64,000 bases of DNA from an uncultured Eubacteriales bacterium (GTDB taxonomy: Bacteria > Bacillota > Clostridia > Lachnospirales > Lachnospiraceae), in the NCBI GenBank assembly GCA_900315015.1, contig OMXJ01000003.1, forward strand, positions 144,265 to 208,264, written 5' to 3'. The position numbers and the translations under genes are program-made. The notes under the pieces were generated by a model. The model was not told where the DNA came from. It was given only the letters and a program-made list of their open reading frames with translations, and ran no database searches. Shown piece by piece: positions 8,799 through 17,610 of the stretch; within the stretch, counting starts at the first letter, position 1, and each line of letters opens with the position of its first letter.

Positions 8799-11120
8799 AT
8801 GAAAAAGAGATTTTTGACATTTGCCCTCTGTACCACAATAGTATTAAATATGACTGGCTGTATGGGGATATCTGATTATGGTAATGAAGGTATAAGCACA
8901 GAAAGTACTGTAAATACTGCTTCTAGCGAAGGAGGGGAAGCAAAGCCTTCAGATAAAACAGAAGGAGATGTGACTGCAATCTCTGATATGCAAGGAGAAA
9001 CAGATCCGGCAGAAGCAGAGAAAAAAGCAAAATATAACACGGAAAAAGAAGATGAAGCAACCGACGGTTCAGCCAAAGAAGGTGAAGCAGACAGTAATGC
9101 AACAGATAATGACATAGCAGAACCTTCACAAAATAGTGAGCCGGTAAATAATACTGATAATAATGAGAATAATGATCCGGTAAATAATACTGATAATAAT
9201 GAGAATAATGATGAGTCATCGAAAAGCAGTGATGATAATAATGAAAATGATGAGGATGTAATGGATGCAAGCAGTGAAGTGAAAAAAATCCTTTCTGAAA
9301 TGAGTTTAGAAGAAAAGATTACTCAGACTCTTATGATAGATTTCCGTAAATGGGGGTCTTCTGAAACTGATATGACGGTACTTGATCCACAGGTAAAGGA
9401 CATAATTTCAGAATATGATTTTGGTGCATTTATCCTTTTTGCACAGAACATAAAGGAAACTGATAAGACCTTTGATCTTACGATGGCGCTTCAAGAAGCA
9501 GCAACAAGTGATGATGGTATACCATTACTTATAGCCACAGACCAGGAGGGAGGCTCGGTATTCAGACTTGCCTCAGGAACTGCACTTCCGGGAAATATGG
9601 CTCTTGCAGCCACAGCAGATGAAAACTGCGCTGTAATGGCAGGAGAGATAATAGGAAGCGAGCTTTCGGCCGTTGGAATTAACACGACCTTAGCGCCTGT
9701 AGTGGATGTAAATAATAATGCCAATAACCCGGTAATAGGTCTTAGGTCTTTTTCGGATAGCGCAGATATTGTAAGCAGATTCGGCAGTGCTGTTCTTAAA
9801 GGGCTTGATGAATATAATGTCATTGGATGTGCAAAGCATTTTCCAGGACATGGAGATACAGATACTGATTCACATTACGGACTTCCAGTAGTAGATAAAT
9901 CCTATGATGAGCTTTCAGCAAATGAATTAGCACCATTTAAGGCGCTGATAGATAACGGCGTAGGAATGATAATGACTGCGCATATTCTTTATCCGCAGCT
10001 AGATAATACAACAATTTATTCTGAAAAAACAGGTAAAGAGGAAAAAAGACCTGCAACTATGTCGCACAAGATATTGACAGATATATTAAAGGGAGAAATG
10101 GGCTTTGACGGAGTTGTAATAACTGATGGAATGAATATGGAGGGAATTGCAGCTACGTACTCAGAAACCCAGGCTGTAGTTGAGGCAATAGCTGCTGGTG
10201 CAGATATGATATGCATGCCGGCAACAGGGATATACAGGGAGTCAGAGATGAAAAGAATAGATGCTATTGTAGAGGCTGTAGAGAAGGCTGTAGATAGCGG
10301 ATATATTAGTGAAGAAAGACTCGATGATGCAGTAACAAGAATCCTTAACCTCAAGGAAGAATATGGCATTTTGGAGCTTGATTTATCAAAGTACTCAAAG
10401 AAAGAGGCCATGAACATTGTAGGAAGCGATGAAAACCGCAAAAAAGAAAGAGATATAGCAGCAAAGGCTGTAACAGTCGTTAAAAATGATGGAGATGTAT
10501 TACCACTTGATATCGATGAGAATTCAAAAGTACTGATGGTAGCTGCCTATAATAATGAAAAAGCTCAGCTTCTTATGGGATGGAACAGAGGAAAGCAGGC
10601 AGGGGTGATTTCAGAGAATGCAAAGGTTAAATGCATGAACATATCCGATGACTTACAAACAGTTTCAGGAGAATTAAAGGAAAATATTGACTGGGCTGAT
10701 ACAGTAATAGCAATCTCAGAGGTAGGAAATGCTGACCAGATGGCTTATAATAGCTGGCAATCCGCAGGAGTAAATAACATTGTTGAATACTGCCATAAAA
10801 ACAAAAAGGTAAGCGTAGTAATGTCATGTAGCAAGCCTATGGACGTGCAGCTATACCCGGAGGCAGATGCAGTGCTTGCTGTATTTGGAAATAAAGGTTC
10901 TTCGGTTGATGTAACAGAGGCTCTTGTAGGAAGCGTGACAGAATCAAAGCAGGCCTATGGACCGAATATTGTTGCAGGAATTGAGGTTATTCTTGGAGTA
11001 TACGGAGCTTCAGGAAAGCTTCCTGTGAATATTCCTGAATTTGATGCGGCAAATAAGAGCTATAGCAGGACCAATATGGTATATGAGAGAGGTTTTGGCC
11101 TTAGCTTCGATAAAAAGTAA
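8799..11120 (+). CDS. Glycoside hydrolase family 3 lipoprotein (NagZ-like beta-N-acetylglucosaminidase)
   Basis: 773 residues. A lipoprotein signal ends in NMTGC (Cys21). An acidic, Asn/Asp-rich linker runs to about residue 158 and contains a duplicated 36-bp segment (NNTDNNENND twice). The GH3 catalytic domain follows (about 160-520). KHFPGHGDTDTDSH near 346 is the NagZ-type His/Asp signature, and the nucleophile aspartate lies in VITDGMNMEG. A second GH3 domain reaches the C-terminus. It is predicted to be anchored outside the membrane, removing terminal GlcNAc from muropeptides or glycans. AAGGAAGG precedes the ATG. Confidence 0.88.
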   Translation: MKKRFLTFALCTTIVLNMTGCMGISDYGNEGISTESTVNTASSEGGEAKPSDKTEGDVTAISDMQGETDPAEAEKKAKYNTEKEDEATDGSAKEGEADSNATDNDIAEPSQNSEPVNNTDNNENNDPVNNTDNNENNDESSKSSDDNNENDEDVMDASSEVKKILSEMSLEEKITQTLMIDFRKWGSSETDMTVLDPQVKDIISEYDFGAFILFAQNIKETDKTFDLTMALQEAATSDDGIPLLIATDQEGGSVFRLASGTALPGNMALAATADENCAVMAGEIIGSELSAVGINTTLAPVVDVNNNANNPVIGLRSFSDSADIVSRFGSAVLKGLDEYNVIGCAKHFPGHGDTDTDSHYGLPVVDKSYDELSANELAPFKALIDNGVGMIMTAHILYPQLDNTTIYSEKTGKEEKRPATMSHKILTDILKGEMGFDGVVITDGMNMEGIAATYSETQAVVEAIAAGADMICMPATGIYRESEMKRIDAIVEAVEKAVDSGYISEERLDDAVTRILNLKEEYGILELDLSKYSKKEAMNIVGSDENRKKERDIAAKAVTVVKNDGDVLPLDIDENSKVLMVAAYNNEKAQLLMGWNRGKQAGVISENAKVKCMNISDDLQTVSGELKENIDWADTVIAISEVGNADQMAYNSWQSAGVNNIVEYCHKNKKVSVVMSCSKPMDVQLYPEADAVLAVFGNKGSSVDVTEALVGSVTESKQAYGPNIVAGIEVILGVYGASGKLPVNIPEFDAANKSYSRTNMVYERGFGLSFDKK

Positions 11121-11149
11121 TATTATAAATAATTTTTTTATGATTTTTC

Positions 11150-11178
11150 TTGAAAAAGCGAAAGAAGTATGATAGCAT
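11150..11178 (+). promoter_or_regulatory. Promoter of coiled-coil gene A
   Basis: TTGAAA, 17 bp, TAGCAT, about 50 bp before the TTG start at 11230. Confidence 0.5.
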
Positions 11179-11229
11179 ATTTATAGTGAAGAGTGTGGGC
11201 AAAAATCTTAATATAAAGGAGGCGTGCCC

Positions 11230-12387
11230 TTGTTTATAAATAGAATAAAATACAGCGGGGAAGATTTAAATACTGAGATTTCTAGCAGAGATGAGTATGA
11301 TAAAAAGAAAAAAGCTGATGAGGCTTTGGTTAGAATGAATCAACTTGTAACTGATTTAAGAAATAAATATATGATTATCTCTGAATCCTGGAACGACGTA
11401 ATTGTAGAATTTCAGAAAAAGAGAAATGCTCTTATGTATAATGCTTCTGGAGAACTTGAATTAAGAATGATCATCGAAGATCTTTTCAAGGAAAGAGGGA
11501 ACTTTGGAATCAGGTATAATGCACTGATTGAAGAAGTGGGAAATTTTGGAAATTCTCTTATGAAAAACGGAGCTGATTATAGGTCAATCGAGCAGATTTT
11601 GCCGCTTATTGATGAAATAGTAGCAAATTCTAAGTGTTTGAACATTAATATATATAATGTTGAGGGACTTGATAATGTTGGCCCGCAGGAATTTGACATT
11701 TCTCCAAGATCAAAGGAAATAATAAACAGCTGGAAGCAGAAATATCAGACTATCCCAGAACTTAAATATGCGACTCAAAAAAGAGAGCTAAAGCAGAGCA
11801 TCAATGAGCTTAAATCAAAGCTTCGTGATGCTGAAAGTAAAAAGAAGGCTGAAGAGGCTGAGTATCTTATAATGAAGGGAAATCTTGATTCCATAACTGA
11901 AAGAATAAATGAAAGTACAGGTCAGGTGGAAGAAAAAAACAGCAAGGTGCGTTCTTCTGCTGATGTAGAGCTTGAAGAGACAGATAAGAAACTAACTGAA
12001 TATAAAGAAGCAGCTAAAAATGTTGACGCTGAAATAGCTAAGAATAAGGAAGAGCTTTCAAAGCTTTCGTTTTTCAAGAGAGCTCAGAAAAAAGAGATTC
12101 AAAATAAGATCGATGAATTGATTATTACTAGAAGGAAGTTTACTGCGAGAATCAGGGAAGTGCAGGATAATATCGAAAGAATCATCAATGAAAGAGATTC
12201 AAAGCTAGAAAAGAGCAATAGAGGCGTTTTAGCAGATAAGGCAAAAGTCAGAGAGCTTACTGTTGCAATAGCTAGAACCCAAAAAGATATCAATGAGCTA
12301 GATAGAGAAATAAATGCTTTGCAGGTTGAAATTGATTCTAAGTGTGAAGTAATAAGGCAGCTTGAAGAAAAGGAGTCTTTACCATGA
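11230..12387 (+). CDS. Coiled-coil protein A (function unknown)
   Basis: 385 residues, soluble. The start is taken as TTG at 11230 because AAAGGAGG ends at 11222, seven bases before it; a GTG at 11224 would be too close. The N-terminal third is helical and the region from about residue 185 to the end is long heptad coiled coil rich in Lys/Glu. It shares the segment KLSFFKRAQKKEIQNKIDE with coiled-coil protein B just downstream, so the two are paralogues. No catalytic motif is visible. The stop codon lies in the loop of its own terminator hairpin. Confidence 0.7.
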   Translation: MFINRIKYSGEDLNTEISSRDEYDKKKKADEALVRMNQLVTDLRNKYMIISESWNDVIVEFQKKRNALMYNASGELELRMIIEDLFKERGNFGIRYNALIEEVGNFGNSLMKNGADYRSIEQILPLIDEIVANSKCLNINIYNVEGLDNVGPQEFDISPRSKEIINSWKQKYQTIPELKYATQKRELKQSINELKSKLRDAESKKKAEEAEYLIMKGNLDSITERINESTGQVEEKNSKVRSSADVELEETDKKLTEYKEAAKNVDAEIAKNKEELSKLSFFKRAQKKEIQNKIDELIITRRKFTARIREVQDNIERIINERDSKLEKSNRGVLADKAKVRELTVAIARTQKDINELDREINALQVEIDSKCEVIRQLEEKESLP

Positions 12388-12404
12388 GGTAGAGACTCAT
12401 TCTT
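12373..12404 (+). terminator. Terminator overlapping the end of coiled-coil gene A
   Basis: GAGTCTTTACC pairs with GGTAGAGACTC (one G-U pair) around the loop ATGA, followed by ATTCTTTT. The stop codon TGA is part of the loop, so ribosomes finishing the gene cover the hairpin. Confidence 0.75.
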
Positions 12405-12473
12405 TTACACTGTGTTTATTTTTCGAGGGCGAAAAAAATAGTTCTTATTTTTTTAAATAAGGGGGAAATGCGT

Positions 12474-13562
12474 ATGGATAACAGCTTAAATAATAAAGAT
12501 TATTTACCGCTTGATGAGGAAACCTTAAAGCAGGTCGATTCTCTGCTTACGGATATTAAAATAAGTACTGAAAATCTAGATAAAAAGTGGAGCAATGATG
12601 TAAAAGAGTTTTCTAAGAATTATTACGGTGAGAATAATAATAGGGATTATGCGATAAAGCAGTTATTTAAGAGAAGATTAGAGTATGAGGAAAAATTAGA
12701 AGAGCTCATTGGAGAAACTGACAGGTATGGCGAAAGCATCCTGGAGATGTCAAAAGATGATAGGTTCATAGGCATAATTGCAGACCTCTTTAGAGAACTA
12801 GTTAAACTATCTAGAAAATTTACCCTAACTCATGAGGTTGAAGGTGAAATAGATGAGAGCATTGGGAAAAAGGATTATACACTGCCTTCCGATATGCTAG
12901 ATATAATTGATAAATGGAAAAAGAAAGTAATGGCTCATCCTGAAATACACAATCTAGCTCAGAAAAAGGAACTAGAGGAGGATATAGAAAAACTTGAGTT
13001 TCAATTAAAGAAACTTTATGAAAGAAAAGAATATTACGAGAGAGAACTAGGGGATGAAAACGATAAGCACGAAGAACTAATAGAACGTATAAATGAAAAG
13101 GAAGATAGAATAAGGGAGAAGAACCTTAAAAACCGTGAGGAAGCGGAAATAAAGGTAAGGGAAGAAGATAATGCGGTTTTTGATCTAAAGGAGGATTTAA
13201 ACACAACTGAACACCAGATAGAACTTCTGACTGAGGAATTAAGAAAGCTTTCCTTTATAAAAATCAATCAGAAAAAGGAAATAAATCAGAGAATAGATGA
13301 GTATAAGGGCAGAGTTATAATGCTCAATAGGAAAATCAGAACAAGACAAGATAATATGGAGCGTATCTTGAAGGAAAGAGATACTATCATAGATAATAGA
13401 AACAGTACTCTGTTAAAGGAAAAGGCCCAGCTTCGAGAGGTTGTTGTTGATCTTGCTAAAACTAAAGCTGAACTAAATAAAATAGATAAAGAAATTGATG
13501 ATTTAACTGAAATAATCGAAAGAAAAAAGGCTAAGTTAGAAAGTATTAACAAAGATTTGTAA
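12474..13562 (+). CDS. Coiled-coil protein B, paralogue of A (function unknown)
   Basis: 362 residues from the ATG at 12474, eight bases after GGGGG; the ATG at 12468 is too close to that site. The N-terminal part is helical (about 1-150). A charged coiled coil follows to the C-terminus, with KLSFIKINQKKEINQRIDE matching the equivalent segment of protein A, and ILKERD matching IINERD. There is no signal peptide or membrane span. The two genes probably arose by tandem duplication. A structural or scaffold role is possible but unproven. Confidence 0.7.
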   Translation: MDNSLNNKDYLPLDEETLKQVDSLLTDIKISTENLDKKWSNDVKEFSKNYYGENNNRDYAIKQLFKRRLEYEEKLEELIGETDRYGESILEMSKDDRFIGIIADLFRELVKLSRKFTLTHEVEGEIDESIGKKDYTLPSDMLDIIDKWKKKVMAHPEIHNLAQKKELEEDIEKLEFQLKKLYERKEYYERELGDENDKHEELIERINEKEDRIREKNLKNREEAEIKVREEDNAVFDLKEDLNTTEHQIELLTEELRKLSFIKINQKKEINQRIDEYKGRVIMLNRKIRTRQDNMERILKERDTIIDNRNSTLLKEKAQLREVVVDLAKTKAELNKIDKEIDDLTEIIERKKAKLESINKDL

Positions 13563-13618
13563 TGTAATTAGTCATTGATTAATTTATTTTTATATTATGC
13601 AAAATTTATTATATGCTG

Positions 13619-13647
13619 TTGAAAACACTGATTAAATATGTTATAAT
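13619..13647 (+). promoter_or_regulatory. Sigma-A-type promoter of the PAS gene
   Basis: TTGAAA, 17 bp, TATAAT. Transcription would start near 13655, leaving a leader of about 186 nt. Confidence 0.75.
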
Positions 13648-13654
13648 AACATTT

Positions 13655-13840
13655 AGTTAGTACAAATGATTAACTTTGATCTAAAGGTAATAATCGTTTT
13701 AACGAAGTAACTAAAAAATACAATGTAAATACGGGATAATGCATTGTATTTTATCAAAAGAATACGGAGTGTACAATTCTCGCTAATACTCATGGGCGAG
13801 CCTGTGGGAAGAAGCCTGAAAAAACGAAAGGACTGTATTT
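13655..13840 (+). promoter_or_regulatory. Structured 5' leader, candidate riboregulator
   Basis: A perfect 11-bp stem (AAAATACAATG at 13715-13725 with CATTGTATTTT at 13742-13752) encloses ACGGGATAATG. A second short stem (CTCGC at 13779 with GCGAG at 13796) is followed by a GC-richer stretch, CCTGTGGGAAGAAGCCTG. The ribosome binding site GAAAGGA is at 13826. The sequence is not coding and did not match the consensus of c-di-GMP-I/II, TPP, cobalamin, THF or ykkC riboswitches as I know them. Confidence 0.4.
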
Positions 13841-14707
13841 ATGAAGATATTGGGTGAAGATCAAAAAAAGAGTTTGGTTTATAATGGAATAGACATGATG
13901 GATGCCGGATATTTTATATATAGGGCAGAGGGCGACGAGGAAATTCTATATGCAAATAAGGCACTTATAGAGCTTTATGAATGTGATGGCATAGAGGATT
14001 TCATGGAGCTTACCAAGGGATCTTTTATGGGAATGGTTTATTCAGAAGACCTTGACAGAGTAAAAGATAGCATAAAACAGCAGATTTCTACCGGAAAGAA
14101 AATTGATAAGGTAATCTATAGAATTAAGACTAAAAATAAGAAGATAAAGTATATAGAGGATTTTGGTGCTTTATATACAGATCCTGATGAAGGATTGTTA
14201 TTCGGTGTAACAATATTCCCTGGAACTAGTGAATTAGTTAAGCCGGATATAGACGAGAAAATAAAAGAAAAGCTTAAGAATGAATCTGAAGATGCAACTA
14301 TTACCATTAAAAATCATTTTACTGGTCTTAATGTTGAGGATAAGGTAGTATTATCTTCCATCTCAGCTTCATATAACAGTATTCATGTAATCGACATCGA
14401 AGCAGACAGATATAAGGAAATACGTTCTACAGAATTATTACATAGCTATGTTGGCAGTGAGGGCATAGTTTCAGAAATGTTCCCTAAAATTATGTCGATT
14501 GCCTGTTCACCAGATTATTTAGATGATATGATGAAATTCGTTGATATGAGTACTCTTCAGGATAGATTAGCTGATACCAATTTTATCGACATAGATTTCC
14601 TTGGTGTTATTAAGGGCTGGACAAAGGCAAGCTTCTTTGTAACCAAGCGTAATGAACATAATCGTGCAGTAAAGGTATTATTTGTTACTAAAACTTTAGA
14701 TATTTAG
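13841..14707 (+). CDS. PAS-domain protein (function unknown)
   Basis: 288 residues, soluble. Residues about 20-120 form a PAS fold (AGYFIYRAEGDEEILYANKA, then a region reading KKIKYIEDFGALYTDP). Such folds often sit before diguanylate cyclases, but here no GGDEF, kinase or HTH domain follows. The C-terminal half (about 160-288) starts VLSSISASYNSIHVIDIEA, a pattern common in Lachnospiraceae signalling proteins, and ends shortly after. It may be a sensor that has lost or never had an output domain. A strong terminator follows. Confidence 0.65.
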   Translation: MKILGEDQKKSLVYNGIDMMDAGYFIYRAEGDEEILYANKALIELYECDGIEDFMELTKGSFMGMVYSEDLDRVKDSIKQQISTGKKIDKVIYRIKTKNKKIKYIEDFGALYTDPDEGLLFGVTIFPGTSELVKPDIDEKIKEKLKNESEDATITIKNHFTGLNVEDKVVLSSISASYNSIHVIDIEADRYKEIRSTELLHSYVGSEGIVSEMFPKIMSIACSPDYLDDMMKFVDMSTLQDRLADTNFIDIDFLGVIKGWTKASFFVTKRNEHNRAVKVLFVTKTLDI

Positions 14708-14736
14708 GCGATATTTCGTAGAAGGTATATTTCATA

Positions 14737-14770
14737 AAAGAGCTGCTAGGGGGAAATAGCAGCTCTTTTT
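14737..14770 (+). terminator. Rho-independent terminator after the PAS gene
   Basis: AAAGAGCTGCTA pairs with TAGCAGCTCTTT around GGGGGAAA, with a T-run. Confidence 0.9.
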
Positions 14771-14816
14771 GTGCGTAAAAAAACAAAAAAGTAAAGTAAG
14801 TATTCGGAATTTAATG

Positions 14817-14845
14817 TTGAAATAAAAATGATATTGTGATAAAAT
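14817..14845 (+). promoter_or_regulatory. Promoter of the PASTA-like membrane protein gene
   Basis: TTGAAA, 17 bp, TAAAAT, about 70 bp before the ATG at 14915. Confidence 0.6.
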
Positions 14846-14914
14846 TTAATTTGATTTTAGGGTATTTGCAGGTTGTTTTTTTAAAAAATAATGGCGATTG
14901 GAGAGGAACTATCA

Positions 14915-16147
14915 ATGGCAGATTCAAAAAAAGATTATATCAATGAAAATGAAATTGAAATTGATTCAAATTCATCGAAAGAAGGTGCAGCTAATAAAAT
15001 AGAAAAGGCTGTGCAGGATATTGATAAAGCAGCTGATGGCGCAAAAAGGGCATCAGAAGAAATAAAGGATGTAGCTAGTGCTTCAAAGGATGCTGTTTCA
15101 AAAGCAGCCGGAGAAGCAGGTGAAGAAATATCTAAAATAGAGGATGGCGCTGCTAAAGCAGAAAAGGCTGTAAATGAAGAAGCCAAAGATAGTAGTGCAG
15201 GGTTCTCTGATATATTTGAAGAGACCTTAAATGGAAGCAGAAGTTCCTCTAAAGAGGGTTCGATGAGCAATGCCAGAGCTATGGAGGAAAAGGCATATAC
15301 TCAGGGGAAGCAAGGCTTTTTGGGCTTCTTTAAAAAGAAGGATAAGGATGCTGATAAGGCTGATGGAGCCCCCAAAAAAAAGAAAGAAGATAAAAAAAGC
15401 AGCGATAGCTTAAAGGATAGTAAGAAGGTTGAAGCGGAAATAGAAGATGAAGAAGACATAGATCCAAGCGCCGGACCTGTGGAAAGAGAATTCCTTGAAA
15501 AGCAGAAAGCAAAGAAAAAGAAGAAGGAAAATCGCAAGGAAAAGAATAAGAATTTCCTGAAAAAATATTGGTGGGTAATATTAGCCGCTATCTGCGTTTT
15601 AGTAATTATTTGCGCAATAGTTAGTGCAGTAAAGGAAAGCAAAAAAAAGAGAGTTATTGGTTTGTCATCACTAGAGGTAGTTGGTGCTAATTATGACGAT
15701 ATAGTAGGAAGGCTTCAGGAAAATGGCTTCACAAATATAAATGGTCATGCACTTGAAGATCTTGACTATGCAGATGTCGAGGAAGAGCATAAGGTAGATC
15801 AGATTGAGGTAAATGGAGTATATTCATTTGAAGCTGATAAGAAATTCAAGTATGATACTGAAATCAATATTACTTATCATAGCTTAAAGGAAATCACAGC
15901 TCCTCTTACTTCTAAAAAAGCAAAGGGCATGCAGCATTCTTCTGTTGCAAGTGCATTTAAGGAAGCAGGCTTTGTAAATGTAACTGAAGTAATCAAGTAT
16001 GACCTTATTACAGGATGGATTACAAAGGATGGTTCAGTAGCTAGTGTATCGATTTCAGGAAATACAAAGTATAAGGCTACCGCAAAATTCCGCCCTGATG
16101 TAGAGGTAGTCATTACCTATCATACTTTTAAGAAAAATAAGCCTTGA
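14915..16147 (+). CDS. Single-pass membrane protein with charged N-terminus and two PASTA-like repeats
   Basis: 410 residues from the ATG at 14915, seven bases after GGAGAGGA (an ATG at 14891 lacks a site). Residues 1-215 are Lys/Glu/Ala-rich and low-complexity with helical heptads. One membrane helix follows (WWVILAAICVLVIICAIVSA, about 219-240). Outside it are two similar repeats (about 248-320 and 330-405) with the pattern GANYDDIVGRLQENGFTNI and SVASAFKEAGFVNVTE. These resemble PASTA domains, which bind peptidoglycan or muropeptides in other proteins. No kinase domain is attached. The role may be cell-envelope sensing or anchoring. Confidence 0.65.
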   Translation: MADSKKDYINENEIEIDSNSSKEGAANKIEKAVQDIDKAADGAKRASEEIKDVASASKDAVSKAAGEAGEEISKIEDGAAKAEKAVNEEAKDSSAGFSDIFEETLNGSRSSSKEGSMSNARAMEEKAYTQGKQGFLGFFKKKDKDADKADGAPKKKKEDKKSSDSLKDSKKVEAEIEDEEDIDPSAGPVEREFLEKQKAKKKKKENRKEKNKNFLKKYWWVILAAICVLVIICAIVSAVKESKKKRVIGLSSLEVVGANYDDIVGRLQENGFTNINGHALEDLDYADVEEEHKVDQIEVNGVYSFEADKKFKYDTEINITYHSLKEITAPLTSKKAKGMQHSSVASAFKEAGFVNVTEVIKYDLITGWITKDGSVASVSISGNTKYKATAKFRPDVEVVITYHTFKKNKP

Positions 16148-16150
16148 TAA

Positions 16151-16194
16151 AAGAGCTGTCAATAGAGATAAAAAAATCTTTATTGACAGCTTTA
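16151..16194 (+). terminator. Rho-independent terminator
   Basis: AGCTGTCAATA pairs with TATTGACAGCT, then TTTAT. It follows the PASTA-like gene. Confidence 0.75.
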
Positions 16195-16275
16195 TATGTT
16201 TATATTTATAAACGTATTCTTCTGTATACTGCATATATAGGATAGAAAAAAGATTTTATATATGGAGGCAGAAAT

Positions 16276-16797
16276 TTGAAGATGAAAGTTGAAGTTAGAA
16301 ATTTAATAGATAGCATTGTAGGTTTACTTGAAAACAAATTCAATTATGAAACCATTTACAAGCTGGCAGCAAATGAAGAAACTCCGGGAAATATGCTCGA
16401 GAGAATCTTAGAGGTATGCAAAAAAGAATTTACCTTTATGGTAAGTTATTCAGCAACAGAAAATGGAAATATTGTAAAAAATGTCTGCGGGAGAAGAGTA
16501 GATAAAGAGCTTGTCGATGATTATTTTAAGCTTCTTTATAGACTTGCAGAGAATAAAAGAATATCTTTAGATGCTCTGATCAGAATCGAAGCCATTGCGA
16601 CAGATGTAAATTTTTCAGCATTGATAAATGATACAGACATAGATATGAGACATATTCGCTGCTGGCTTTCTCTTGTAAATGAGGCCGCTGAAATGAACAT
16701 AAATAGCAGAGCATATCATCCAGTGCATGTATTATATGAAGAGCAGTATGAATCTATGAACTCCGTTGTATGTGAAGAAAGTGGTATAGCAGTATAA
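16276..16797 (+). CDS. Hypothetical protein
   Basis: 173 residues from a TTG at 16276, seven bases after GGAGG; an ATG at 16282 is the alternative start. It is mostly helical and soluble with acidic character, and no known domain was recognised. It is monocistronic with an AT-rich upstream region. The island starts within about 65 bp of its stop codon, so this is the last apparently native gene on this side. Confidence 0.55.
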   Translation: MKMKVEVRNLIDSIVGLLENKFNYETIYKLAANEETPGNMLERILEVCKKEFTFMVSYSATENGNIVKNVCGRRVDKELVDDYFKLLYRLAENKRISLDALIRIEAIATDVNFSALINDTDIDMRHIRCWLSLVNEAAEMNINSRAYHPVHVLYEEQYESMNSVVCEESGIAV

Positions 16798-16860
16798 TGA
16801 TTGGCACAGGATGCCAAAAAAGAGGAATAGCAGTGTAAAAATGCAAGCGGAATTTTGAAT

Positions 16861-16942
16861 AGGGCTATTTCATAATCCGTAGTTTAAAACTTAATAGATG
16901 CCTTTTAGAAGCTGGCTTTGGGATTTATACTCATATATCCTT
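16861..16942 (+). repeat. 82-bp dispersed repeat, copy A (left edge of the accessory island)
   Basis: It aligns without gaps to 32976-33057 in the same orientation, with about 11 mismatches in 82 bases. The most conserved end reads TTGGGATTTATACTCATATA. Copy A lies upstream of the ISAs1-like element. Confidence 0.8.
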
Positions 16943-17027
16943 AAAAAGCTGGCTTTTTTAGTGTTTTTGTGGTATATTATACTTATACGTAGGAGTATAG
17001 TACTATCATACACAAAAGGAGGATAAT

Positions 17028-17609
17028 ATGGCAGAAAAGGTTTATCCAGAATGGGTGCAGAAACACAAAGCGAAAGGAACATCAGTCAGAAAGGTTGGTA
17101 ACAATTATTATCTTTACAAGCATTCCTCGAAACGTGTTCCCGGAAAGAAAAATCCGGTACCATCAGATACTTACATCGGAAGAATAACACCGGAAGGGAT
17201 CATCAAATCGGGAAAGAAAAAAGTAGATACTAATGAATCGGAAATCATAGTAAAGGAGTATGGCTTTTCTGCTGCTATTCAGAGTCTATGTCCTAAAGAG
17301 TGGAAAGATCCTTTAGGAGAAAAATGGCAGGAGGTACTGGACTATATAATCGTTAGGGAATCTCCTGAGTCATATATCACTGGAGAGAGGAAAGTTGTGG
17401 ATAAACTCGCCCCACATATCCAACTTGGTGCTCAGAAATCTTACCTTTTAAGAAGGATCAGACAGGAACATGGCGTGGAATTAAAAGATATACAGATACT
17501 TTCCACGATATACCTTGTTACAATCGGGAAGAAGAAACTTCTATCAAAAATATCAGATGAGCAGCGAAAAGTCCTTGAATCCATAGGACTAGAACTGGAG
17601 GTGCGCTAA
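17028..17609 (+). CDS. Putative IS-associated protein preceding an ISAs1-like transposase
   Basis: 193 residues, basic and soluble. AAAGGAGG lies 7 bases before the ATG. The N-terminal 65 residues (KVGNNYYLYKHSSKRVPGKK, then DTYIGRITPEG) resemble the short beta-rich start seen in several transposase families. No DDE residues are present. It directly precedes, in the same direction, remnants of an ISAs1-like transposase, so I infer it is the first gene of that element. Its biochemical role is unknown. Confidence 0.55.
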   Translation: MAEKVYPEWVQKHKAKGTSVRKVGNNYYLYKHSSKRVPGKKNPVPSDTYIGRITPEGIIKSGKKKVDTNESEIIVKEYGFSAAIQSLCPKEWKDPLGEKWQEVLDYIIVRESPESYITGERKVVDKLAPHIQLGAQKSYLLRRIRQEHGVELKDIQILSTIYLVTIGKKKLLSKISDEQRKVLESIGLELEVR

Positions 17610-17610
17610 G

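Noticed and set aside
8923..9270. Open frames opposite the Asn/Asp-rich linker of the GH3 gene
   Set aside because: They are His/Tyr/Leu-rich shadows of low-complexity coding sequence.
13655..13840. c-di-GMP-I riboswitch before the PAS gene
   Set aside because: The conserved GEMM core and tetraloop-receptor sequence are absent, so I left the leader unclassified.
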